Below are positions 1 to 5,090 of a stretch of 9,557 nt of DNA, one piece after another. The DNA lies in the NCBI GenBank assembly GCA_937980625.1, contig CALJPJ010000135.1:1-9557 (forward strand), read 5' to 3'. This stretch comes from an uncultured Bdellovibrionales bacterium (lineage in GTDB: Bacteria > Bdellovibrionota > Bdellovibrionia > Bdellovibrionales > UBA1609). Under the pieces are notes generated by a model, which searched no databases, was not told the DNA's origin, and saw only the letters and a program-made list of their open reading frames with translations. Each line of letters begins with the position of its first letter. The first letter of the stretch is position 1. The position numbers and the translations under genes were made by a program.

Positions 1-86
1 GCAACAAAATTGTATATATATGGAGGACTAAATAGTGATTATTACCTATTTTAGCTTGTTTTTAGCCTACTTTAGGAGCATTAAAA

Positions 87-875
87 GTGAGTATGAAAAC
101 TAATATTGTAGCTTTTGGATCAGTGAAAATTGGCGGACCTAAATTTGCCGTCATTGCTGGCCCCTGTTCAATTGAAAATGAACAACAAATTTTAACAACA
201 GCTGAATTTGTTAAGGCTAATGGAGCATCAATTTTACGTGGTGGGGTTTATAAATTACGGACCTCCCCTAAAAGTTTTCAAGGTTTGGGAAGTGAAGCCT
301 TTGAGCTCGTTAAACTGGCTAAGCAAAAAACTAATATGCCCTTTGTCTCTGAAGTCACTGACCCTAGGCAGATTTCTGATTTATATGATTTTGTGGACGT
401 TTTTCAAGTTGGTTCACGCAATATGCACAACTATGAATTACTTAAAGAACTTGGAAAAACTGACAAACCCATTTTGTTAAAGCGCGGCCTTGCTGGGCTA
501 GTAAAAGAGTGGCTACTTGCAGCAGATTATATTACTGACCAAGGTAATCAAAATGTTGTTTTATGTGAAAGAGGCATTAGAACCTTTGAAACTACAACCA
601 GAAATACCTTTGATATTAATGCTATTGCCCATGTTAAGCAGTTTACTAGTTTTCCAGTTATTGCTGACCCATCTCATGGCACAGGTGTTAACCAACTCGT
701 AGCTCCAATTAGTTTTGCTGCTGCAGCTGCTGGAGCTGATGGTTTAATTTTAGAAGTACATCCAAACCCAACAGAAGCTAAAAGTGACGGGCACCAAGCT
801 TTAACTTTTAATGACTTTGAAAAACTCATGTTGCAACTTAAAAAACTATTAATGGTTTTTGATAAAACTCTTTAG
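87..875 (+). CDS. aroF: 3-deoxy-7-phosphoheptulonate (DAHP) synthase, type I-beta, core domain only
   Basis: This cytoplasmic enzyme condenses phosphoenolpyruvate with erythrose 4-phosphate, the first step of the shikimate pathway to chorismate. The 262 residues are one TIM-barrel. Visible motifs are GPCSIE (25-30), LRGGVYKLRTSPKSFQGLG (50-68), QVGSRNMHNYELLK (107-120), KPILLKRG (127-134), ERGIRTFETTTRNTFD (161-176), ADPSHGTG (193-200) and LEVHPNPTEAKSDG (222-235). The metal ligands expected from the Thermotoga I-beta enzyme are all present with matching spacing: C27, H197, E223 and D234. GPCSIE and this spacing favour DAHP synthase over KDO-8-phosphate synthase. The N-terminal ACT-like regulatory domain of many I-beta enzymes is absent; only about 20 residues precede the barrel. 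The GTG at 87 is preferred because AGGAG (74-78) lies 8 nt upstream; ATG at 93 is the alternative. menG follows after 12 bp, so the two are probably co-transcribed. Confidence 0.93.
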   Translation: MSMKTNIVAFGSVKIGGPKFAVIAGPCSIENEQQILTTAEFVKANGASILRGGVYKLRTSPKSFQGLGSEAFELVKLAKQKTNMPFVSEVTDPRQISDLYDFVDVFQVGSRNMHNYELLKELGKTDKPILLKRGLAGLVKEWLLAADYITDQGNQNVVLCERGIRTFETTTRNTFDINAIAHVKQFTSFPVIADPSHGTGVNQLVAPISFAAAAAGADGLILEVHPNPTEAKSDGHQALTFNDFEKLMLQLKKLLMVFDKTL

Positions 876-887
876 GGTTAGCTTACT

Positions 888-1601
888 ATGAATCAAATTT
901 CAGGCCCCGAGGCTCAAAATATTAAAAATCTTTTTGGTGGCATCGCTAATACCTACGATAAAGCTAATGATGTTATCACTTTTGGTATGGCCAGAAAGTG
1001 GCGTAAAAAATTAGTTAAATGGAGTGGCGCTAATACTGGTATGAGTGTTTTAGATTGTGCCACCGGCACAGGTGATCTTGCATTTAACTTTAAATCCGTA
1101 GTTGGTGAAACAGGATCAGTAATTGGCACTGATTTTTGCCCTGAGATGATTGCATTAGCCCCTGATAAATCTAAAAAACTTAAGCTTGATGTTAAATTTC
1201 AAATTGAAGATGTTACATCACTTAGCTTTAAAGATAACTGTTTTGACATCACCAGCATTGCCTACGGCATTAGAAATGTACAAGACCCTAAAAAAGGCTT
1301 AGCTGAAATGGCTCGCGTGACAAAACCAGGTGGAAAAGTCATGGTGATTGAGACAGGCATAATTACTACTCCTATTTTAAAACATATTATTCCACTTTAC
1401 TTTAATCACATCGTACCAAGACTTGGTGGAATTGTCTCTGGCAACAAAGAGGCTTATGATTATTTAAATAAATCATCCGGTAAATTTCCATGCCGAGAAG
1501 GTTTTATTAACATAATGAATTCTACTAATATGTTTTCCCAAACTGAGTATAAAAGCATTATGGGTGGAGCCAGTTATATTTATATGGGCATTGTAAAATA
1601 A
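888..1601 (+). CDS. menG: Demethylmenaquinone / ubiquinone C-methyltransferase (MenG/UbiE)
   Basis: This is a class I SAM-dependent methyltransferase that C-methylates the quinone ring, the last step of menaquinone synthesis or the UbiE step of ubiquinone synthesis. Its 237 residues match the usual family length. Seen in order: FGGIANTYDKANDVITFGMARKWR (16-39), the MenG/UbiE N-terminal signature; SAM motif I VLDCATGTGD (54-63); GTDFCPEMI (80-88); IAYGIRNVQD (124-133); MARVTKPGGKVMVIE (141-155); and the C-terminal block AYDYLNKSSGKFP (189-201) ending GGASYIYMGIVK. The usual LEFSxP after the KPGG strand is replaced by IETGIIT, a mild deviation. The ATG at 888 has only a weak AGGG upstream (874-877), so translation may be coupled to aroF. 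Which quinone this organism makes cannot be read here. Chorismate from the upstream aroF is a precursor of quinones, which fits the pairing. Confidence 0.93.
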   Translation: MNQISGPEAQNIKNLFGGIANTYDKANDVITFGMARKWRKKLVKWSGANTGMSVLDCATGTGDLAFNFKSVVGETGSVIGTDFCPEMIALAPDKSKKLKLDVKFQIEDVTSLSFKDNCFDITSIAYGIRNVQDPKKGLAEMARVTKPGGKVMVIETGIITTPILKHIIPLYFNHIVPRLGGIVSGNKEAYDYLNKSSGKFPCREGFINIMNSTNMFSQTEYKSIMGGASYIYMGIVK

Positions 1602-1702
1602 TTTATTTTTATTAAATTTCTGTAAATATTTAAATATGAGCGTTTGGGTAAAATTTAAATTCTAATAAGTTATTCAGAACATATGGAGTGGTCGTTACAA
1701 AT

Positions 1703-1735
1703 AAAAACCTCACACTTATATAGTGCGAGGTTTTT
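1703..1735. terminator. Bidirectional intrinsic terminator between convergent genes
   Basis: A-run 1703-1707, then CCTC-A-CACT (1708-1716), loop TATAT, AGTG-C-GAGG (1722-1730) and a T6 run (1731-1736). The stem has a single A.C mismatch, and the A-run pairs with the T-run, so the hairpin works as a terminator read from either strand. It lies about 100 bp after menG and about 30 bp after the end of the leftward unit, exactly where converging transcripts need to be separated. Confidence 0.88.
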
Positions 1736-1743
1736 TAAGTTTT

Positions 1744-1774
1744 AAAAATAATATTTTACGTAAATATTATTTTT
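1744..1774. repeat. A/T-only 13-bp perfect inverted repeat over the 3' end of the secreted-protein gene
   Basis: AAAAATAATATTT (1744-1756) and its exact reverse complement (1762-1774) flank the 5-nt loop TACGT. The right arm covers the stop codon (1767-1769) and the last codons of the leftward gene. The stem has no G or C, so it would be a weak hairpin in RNA. It may aid mRNA 3' stability or simply reflect AT-rich composition. Confidence 0.6.
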
Positions 1775-2366
1775 TTGATGAATCTATAAAAATAATTTCA
1801 TTATCTTTATTTACATGAACTTGATCTAGCTCACCTGTTGAAACAGAATGCTTTGTAACTTCAAGGTTGTTTTGCTCTTCCCTGCTTATTGCATTTGATT
1901 GCATATCGCTTAATGTATTTATAACTTCATCTTTAGCCATAAATGCTGTAGCTTTTATAGTCCCACTAGGTGAAATTTCTAAAGTTGCAAACTCTTCTGT
2001 GTTGTTTTTAAAAACCTGATCCCAAGCTGCCTTATCATTGAAGTCTGCTCGTCGCCACTCGTAACCACTTTCAGTTTCAACATAACCTGCAGCTGACCAG
2101 GTGCTTACTGACAAGCCTGCTCGATCAATAGAACCATCAGTACGTATAAGGCCAGGTCCAGTACCATTATGTGCATGAGTGGAAAATTGATCTTCAAATG
2201 AAAGGGTCCATCCAGCTTCAACAGTATCGCCCCCACTAGCATCACCATAATTCGAATTTAAATCCGCAGTTAGTGATACAAGGCCAGAGCCCCCAGTATT
2301 TCCTGCAAAAACTAAAGAAGCAGTAAATATTGTCGCCATTAGAATTATTAATTTATTAAATGTCAC
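1767..2366 (-). CDS. Secreted protein of unknown function
   Basis: I do not recognise a family. The 199-residue product begins with a typical Sec signal peptide: a lysine at position 5, a hydrophobic run LIILMATIFTASLVFA (6-21), and a likely cleavage after VFA at 21. The mature part starts Gly/Asn/Ser-rich (GNTGGSGLV) and is acidic, without cysteine, so no lipid anchor or disulfide is expected. The tail carries an acidic, possibly helical stretch (about 145-175). The start is GTG at 2366: a near-perfect Shine-Dalgarno AGGAGG (2373-2378) lies 6 nt upstream, inside the end of the preceding gene, which this one overlaps by 11 nt. It is the last gene of a four-gene leftward unit whose earlier members look regulatory, so it is the likely output of that unit. 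Periplasm or outside the cell is the inferred location. Confidence 0.8.
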   Translation of the reverse strand: MTFNKLIILMATIFTASLVFAGNTGGSGLVSLTADLNSNYGDASGGDTVEAGWTLSFEDQFSTHAHNGTGPGLIRTDGSIDRAGLSVSTWSAAGYVETESGYEWRRADFNDKAAWDQVFKNNTEEFATLEISPSGTIKATAFMAKDEVINTLSDMQSNAISREEQNNLEVTKHSVSTGELDQVHVNKDNEIIFIDSSKK

Positions 2367-2967
2367 TTAGTACCTCCTCATTGATTGAGCAAGAAGATAA
2401 ACCAACACAATGTACAACATCGTCAGTATTTTCTAGCTCAGCAGATCTTTTAATTAATTGGTTCATATCGGTTAAAAATTTATTAAGAATATTTTTATAA
2501 TCCAATGTTAACTCTGGGTGATTTTTGATAGCATAAAAATTACTTGATGAAATACCTTTTCTTTTTTCTTTCATTTTAAGGTCATTTACTGCTACTTCCG
2601 TTATTTTTTTAGAAATATTCTCTAAAACTTCATATCCTTCAGCTTCGTCATAAAACTCAAAAGAATTTACTTCTCCCTTTGTCGGAGTTATTTTACCGTC
2701 CTTTAAAATTGTAATTTCTTTATTTTTTATTGCTTTGGCAACCCAACGGTCAATATACCCTCTATATGCAGAACATTTCTCTTTCATTCTATCTAAGTCA
2801 CCGAGGTCTTTAAATACCCCAAATTTTACAGACGTTTGAAAAAAATAAATAAATGGTATTTTTAACTCGCTAAGTTTTTTTCTTCTAAATCCTTCATCTT
2901 TACTTGGACACTCAACATCAACATGATCATCCAAAGATAAAGAGGTATTAGATTGTGCTTCTAACAT
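2356..2967 (-). CDS. Cytoplasmic protein resembling the C-terminal half of TIGR02147/DUF4423 regulators
   Basis: The 203-residue product has no signal peptide or membrane segment. Its layout recalls the C-terminal part of TIGR02147/DUF4423 proteins, a family common in Bdellovibrio and Fibrobacter. A helical region (about 35-82, IPFIYFFQTS to DRWVAKAI) is followed by a short strand-turn KEITILKDGKITPTKGEV (83-100). A MKEKRKGISSSNFYAIK block (132-148) corresponds to the family's charged-then-SS segment. A long helix (158-179) and the final strand VVHCVGLSSCSI (184-195) come last. The match is by pattern only. The N-terminal HTH expected in that family is missing here, but an HTH-like protein is encoded upstream in the same unit. 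ATG at 2967 is preceded by AGGAGG (2972-2977, 4 nt spacing). Cysteines at 20, 65, 187 and 193 are not in an obvious metal-site spacing. Confidence 0.75.
   Translation of the reverse strand: MLEAQSNTSLSLDDHVDVECPSKDEGFRRKKLSELKIPFIYFFQTSVKFGVFKDLGDLDRMKEKCSAYRGYIDRWVAKAIKNKEITILKDGKITPTKGEVNSFEFYDEAEGYEVLENISKKITEVAVNDLKMKEKRKGISSSNFYAIKNHPELTLDYKNILNKFLTDMNQLIKRSAELENTDDVVHCVGLSSCSINEEVLSDI
2373..2378 (-). promoter_or_regulatory. Strong Shine-Dalgarno deciding the GTG start of the secreted protein
   Basis: The leftward strand reads AGGAGG here, 6 nt before GTG at 2366. It lies inside the last codons of the upstream gene, so the two genes are translationally arranged as a coupled pair, and the non-ATG start is well supported. 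Confidence 0.85.
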
Positions 2968-2982
2968 AAGTCCTCCTGTTAT

Positions 2983-3007
2983 GTACCCATGCTTAAAGCA
3001 TAAGTAC
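2983..3007. repeat. 25-nt interrupted palindrome in the intergenic gap
   Basis: GTAC (2983-2986), ATGCTT (2989-2994), central A (2995), AAGCAT (2996-3001), GTAC (3004-3007), all symmetric around 2995. It sits between the stop of the 112-aa gene and the Shine-Dalgarno of the 203-aa gene. It could be an operator for a dimeric regulator or a small mRNA hairpin; the sequence does not separate these. Confidence 0.5.
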
Positions 3008-3345
3008 TAGTCTATTAATCTTCTCATCACTTTGCGATTGTTATCTAAGCTTTGAGCAACAGCGGGGTCTAATGCGTCCAAAAAACCAATCACTTTAAAC
3101 GTTTCTGTAGCGATACTTTTTTGAAACCTTGGCGGCAACTTATCGTAAGTATCGGCAATGTATAACGCCTCTCTGCTTAAATTACTTTCGCTCATTTCTT
3201 CTGAACTAATCTTTCCATAGGTTTTGTCCAAAAGTTTTGACACCTGTAGTATTAGAGGTGTCTTTAATTCTTTGATCTCATCTTTAAGCCTTAGCAATAA
3301 AGCTTGAAGAGCCTGCTCTTTTGTAAGCCTTAAATTTGCGATCAA
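3007..3345 (-). CDS. Hypothetical protein, second part of a possible split regulator
   Basis: I do not recognise this 112-residue, mostly helical, soluble protein. It begins IANLRLTKEQALQALLLRLKDEI (2-24), which is amphipathic and could form a coiled coil. The later segment YDKLPPRFQKSIATETFKVIGFLDAL (66-91) has a helical look similar to segments downstream of HTH domains in small repressors; that is a weak resemblance. The only plausible start is TTG at 3345, which shares TTGA with the stop of the upstream HTH-like gene. There is no Shine-Dalgarno close by. Either translation restarts after termination, or a one-base deletion has split an ancestral longer protein: adding one base near 3345 would fuse the frames into WPN-x-LIANLRLTKEQ. 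The reading frame is otherwise intact for 112 codons, which argues against long-standing decay. Confidence 0.6.
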   Translation of the reverse strand: MIANLRLTKEQALQALLLRLKDEIKELKTPLILQVSKLLDKTYGKISSEEMSESNLSREALYIADTYDKLPPRFQKSIATETFKVIGFLDALDPAVAQSLDNNRKVMRRLID

Positions 3346-3539
3346 TTGGGCCAGGAGTCTAAACTTATATCAAAGGCTTTCAGGTACTCTCCCTCCCTGT
3401 CCTTTTTTATGATTCTAGATAACGTTGAAACAGAAACTACATTATTAGATGAGTTGGCTAATGATTTTAACGACAGCTTATATTTACTCATATAGCTTTC
3501 TAAAAATTGCCTGTGGCACCCATAAAGGTTTAATTCCAT
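3342..3539 (-). CDS. Small HTH-like protein, N-terminal part of a TIGR02147-like regulator
   Basis: The 65-residue product (MELNLYGCHR start) resembles the N-terminal region of TIGR02147-family regulators. YGCHRQFLESYMSKYKLSLKSLANSS (6-31) parallels the family's YRxFLxxYxxxxxxSLRxLA opening, and VSVSTLSRIIKKDREGEYLKAFDISL (35-60) would supply the recognition helix and following helix of an HTH. The ATG at 3539 is chosen over the upstream ATG at 3575 because AAGGAG (3547-3552) lies 7 nt before it, and because the possible promoter at 3560-3588 would start transcription downstream of 3575. It ends at a TGA that overlaps the TTG start of the next gene. A DNA-binding autoregulator for the leftward unit is the natural inference. 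On its own it is too short to be a full TIGR02147 protein. Confidence 0.65.
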   Translation of the reverse strand: MELNLYGCHRQFLESYMSKYKLSLKSLANSSNNVVSVSTLSRIIKKDREGEYLKAFDISLDSWPN

Positions 3540-3546
3540 TGTTTTT

Positions 3547-3552
3547 CTCCTT
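3547..3552 (-). promoter_or_regulatory. Shine-Dalgarno deciding the internal ATG start at 3539
   Basis: AAGGAG on the leftward strand, 7 nt before the ATG at 3539. The ATG at 3575 has nothing comparable upstream. This moves the start 12 codons inward. Confidence 0.75.
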
Positions 3553-3559
3553 GTGATTA

Positions 3560-3588
3560 AAAGTATTGCACTCATGAAATAGCGTCAA
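3560..3588 (-). promoter_or_regulatory. Possible sigma70-type promoter for the leftward four-gene unit
   Basis: On the leftward strand TTGACG (3583-3588, five of six consensus bases) is followed after 17 nt by TACTTT (3560-3565, three of six). It would give a short leader containing the Shine-Dalgarno of the 65-aa gene. The -10 is poor. A more upstream TATAAA (near 3600-3610) lacks a -35. Confidence 0.35.
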
Positions 3589-3890
3589 ATCGGTCTATTT
3601 TATAATTTAAACTAAGTAATTAGTGGCTATATTACAATTAAATTAACCTTAGTGTTTCAATTTTGCAAAAAGAGTCATAAAAGACGATACATTGGATGTG
3701 AGATTGAAATCCAGTTTTTCACACATGAAAATTTGTTTTTTTACCCTAAAAATTATTTTTTTTTATGAAAATCTTTTATGGTTGGCACAATTCAAAACGA
3801 ATTAAAGGTGTCACGGATCCGACTCCTAAATATGAGACATTATGTCTTGTCTTAATTTTGACACAAATTTAGTAGTCAAAGGAGGTCCAA
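3576..3890. other. Divergent intergenic region
   Basis: This stretch of about 315 bp separates the leftward regulator unit from the rightward membrane-protein/kinase pair. I see no gene in it. It holds the possible leftward promoter, an inverted repeat TTTTCA-CACA-TGAAAA (3716-3731), long A and T runs near 3735-3770, the palindrome CGGATCCG (3814-3821), and a cluster of TGTC/GACA half-sites close to the rightward gene. I could not find a convincing -35/-10 pair for the rightward operon. Confidence 0.7.
3808..3863. promoter_or_regulatory. Cluster of TGTC/GACA half-sites upstream of the kinase operon
   Basis: The core is AGACAT-T-ATGTCT (3835-3847), a 13-bp inverted repeat. It is followed immediately by TGTC-N8-GACA (3848-3863), and preceded by GTGTC at 3808-3812. 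Repeated half-sites in both orientations within 56 bp, ending 27 bp before the ATG at 3891, look like a multi-site operator for a dimeric regulator. The regulator is unknown. Confidence 0.45.
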
Positions 3891-4073
3891 ATGGAAACAT
3901 ATAAAAAAATAAGAGACGCAGTCGACAACAGAATCAAAAAATTTACAGCTAACCCCGAAGCTATCATTGAAAATATAAAACTTGCTGATGTTGTAGTTGT
4001 CGTGGGTGGTCTAATTTTATTTAATCTTGTACTTAATATTCTTAGTACAACATTAGGCTTACTATTTATTTAA
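3891..4073 (+). CDS. Small single-pass membrane protein
   Basis: I do not recognise a family. The 60-residue protein has a charged, helical N-terminal half (METYKKIRDAVDNRIKKF, 1-18; then NPEAIIENIKLAD, 21-33) and one long hydrophobic segment (34-60, VVVVVGGLILFNLVLNILSTT and on), which should span the inner membrane. The very short tail after the segment suggests a C-tail-anchored topology with the N-terminus in the cytoplasm; this is inferred from the positive residues at 5, 6, 8, 14, 16 and 17. A perfect Shine-Dalgarno AAAGGAGGT (3878-3886) precedes the ATG by 4 nt, so strong translation is expected. The histidine kinase gene starts 18 bp after its stop, and that kinase has no membrane segment, so this small protein is a candidate anchor or sensory partner. 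Confidence 0.8.
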   Translation: METYKKIRDAVDNRIKKFTANPEAIIENIKLADVVVVVGGLILFNLVLNILSTTLGLLFI

Positions 4074-4091
4074 TGTGAAAAAGGACATATC

Positions 4092-4973
4092 ATGAAAACT
4101 AAATTTTATAATAAAACAACAAAAAAAAACCTCAATATCCTTCCACATAATAATTTTGATAAAAAAAGTATTTTTTTTAATAGCAAAATTAGCACTATGC
4201 CTGTGAATGATTATTTTTTAAATATCAATAAAAAAAATGACTTTGAAAAAACAATTTTACCGCTAGAGATTAACAAAATTAAAATTAAAGAAAGTAATAA
4301 AAGGCTCAGGTCTTCCTTAGAGGCTGCTAATATTATGGCTCACTCTTTGAAAACACCATTAACAAGCTTAGAGTTTTTATCTAATAAAAATAGTATTACT
4401 GAAAGTGATAAGATGTTAATTCAATTAACTGTAAAAAAGTTAAGACAAACTATATCAGACATTCAGTTATTAGATACTGCTGTATTAGCTAATAAAAACA
4501 CAAAAAAAATGCAGCATACTGATATAAATATATTTATCACAAATGTATTTAATGAAGTTTCATCAATCTATAAACACGACACTAATATTAATTTCACCCT
4601 AACTACTACAGCACAACACATTGAAAGTTTAATACAAATTGAAGACTTTAAAGATGCCATATTTAATATTATTAAAAATGCATATGAAGCTATTGAAACT
4701 CAAGGAGACATTGATATTAAACTAACCTGTGTTCATAATATTATTGAAATTCGCATAACTGACAATGGCAAAGGTATGCCGAAAGAAATTTTAGATAATA
4801 TTGGTAAAAAATTTGTCACCTACGGTAAGCAAGGTGGAACTGGCATTGGCATGTACCAAGTCGTGAAAACCATTAAAAAAACTGGCGGCAAGTATAAAAT
4901 TAAATCTGAACCCGGCATTGGCACACAAGTGAGTCTATTTATACCAAAAACAAATTATTTTTTCGTACCCTAA
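4092..4973 (+). CDS. Soluble sensor histidine kinase, orphan
   Basis: This 293-residue protein autophosphorylates on histidine and would pass the phosphate to a response regulator, none of which is in the window. Residues 1-70 are Lys/Asn-rich with no membrane segment or recognisable sensor domain. The dimerisation/phosphoacceptor helix carries the H-box AHSLKTPLTSLEFL (83-96) with H84. The HATPase_c domain follows: N-box FNIIKNAYEAIE (191-202; N192 and N196), G1 box DNGKGMP (224-230), F-like segment IGKKFVTYG (237-245), G2 box GGTGIGM (248-254), and the final GGKYKIKSEPGIGTQVSLFIP (265-285). All catalytic boxes look intact. AAGGA (4081-4085) precedes the ATG by 6 nt. The first 150 bases contain unusually long A and T runs that could make the frame slip. 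It probably acts with the 60-aa membrane protein just upstream. Confidence 0.92.
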   Translation: MKTKFYNKTTKKNLNILPHNNFDKKSIFFNSKISTMPVNDYFLNINKKNDFEKTILPLEINKIKIKESNKRLRSSLEAANIMAHSLKTPLTSLEFLSNKNSITESDKMLIQLTVKKLRQTISDIQLLDTAVLANKNTKKMQHTDINIFITNVFNEVSSIYKHDTNINFTLTTTAQHIESLIQIEDFKDAIFNIIKNAYEAIETQGDIDIKLTCVHNIIEIRITDNGKGMPKEILDNIGKKFVTYGKQGGTGIGMYQVVKTIKKTGGKYKIKSEPGIGTQVSLFIPKTNYFFVP

Positions 4974-4978
4974 CCTAA

Positions 4979-5031
4979 GGTACCAAGTCCCTTTTTGTGA
5001 AGCATTGTTCCGCAAAAAGGGACTTGGTACC
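4979..5031. repeat. REP-like palindrome, left copy (21-bp stem)
   Basis: GGTACCAAGTCCCTTTTTG and 2 more bases (4979-4999) pair with 5011-5031; one pair is G.T and the loop is 11 nt. The right arm plus part of the loop (4999-5031) is a 33-nt unit that recurs with 31 of 33 identities at 7375-7407. It lies between the kinase stop (4973) and the promoter of the 728-aa gene. There is no T-run after the stem, so it is not a standard intrinsic terminator. It may block transcript read-through or protect a 3' end. Confidence 0.9.
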
Positions 5032-5075
5032 CATGGAATATAAACCTTTGTCTAGCTTACTGCCGGTTTTAAATT

Positions 5076-5084
5076 TGGTATTAT
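5076..5084 (+). promoter_or_regulatory. Extended -10 promoter implying a leaderless mRNA
   Basis: TGGTATTAT is an extended -10 (TGn plus TATTAT, five of six consensus bases). A start 7 nt after it falls on base 5091, the A of the ATG. No Shine-Dalgarno precedes this ATG. The -35 region (CTTACT at 5056-5061, 17 nt spacing) is weak, as extended -10 promoters allow. Confidence 0.45.
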
Positions 5085-5090
5085 TTTGAT

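Noticed and set aside
1..54. Possible 3' end of an upstream rightward gene (frame 1 is open to TAG at 52-54).
   Set aside because: Seventeen codons at the window edge with no recognisable motif; the other frames also stop within 35 bases, so nothing supports one over another.
208..702. Open frames inside aroF (208-480 and 517-702).
   Set aside because: They overlap a well-supported enzyme gene in another frame and have no ribosome sites or family motifs.
87..875. Assignment as KDO-8-phosphate synthase (kdsA).
   Set aside because: The GPCSIE motif, the TSPKSFQGLG segment and exact I-beta metal-ligand spacing fit DAHP synthase better.
3540..3575. ATG at 3575 as the start of the HTH-like protein.
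   Set aside because: No ribosome site upstream, while AAGGAG sits 7 nt before the internal ATG at 3539.
3782..3798. TTGGCAC as a sigma54 -24 element.
   Set aside because: The matching -12 GC dinucleotide at the required spacing is absent.
3858..3863. Perfect TTGACA upstream of the 60-aa gene as a -35 box.
   Set aside because: A -10 at normal spacing would fall on the Shine-Dalgarno (around 3881-3886), which is purine-rich and not -10-like; the bases fit better as part of the GACA half-site array.
4979..5031. The palindrome as an intrinsic terminator.
   Set aside because: Neither strand has a T-run after the stem.
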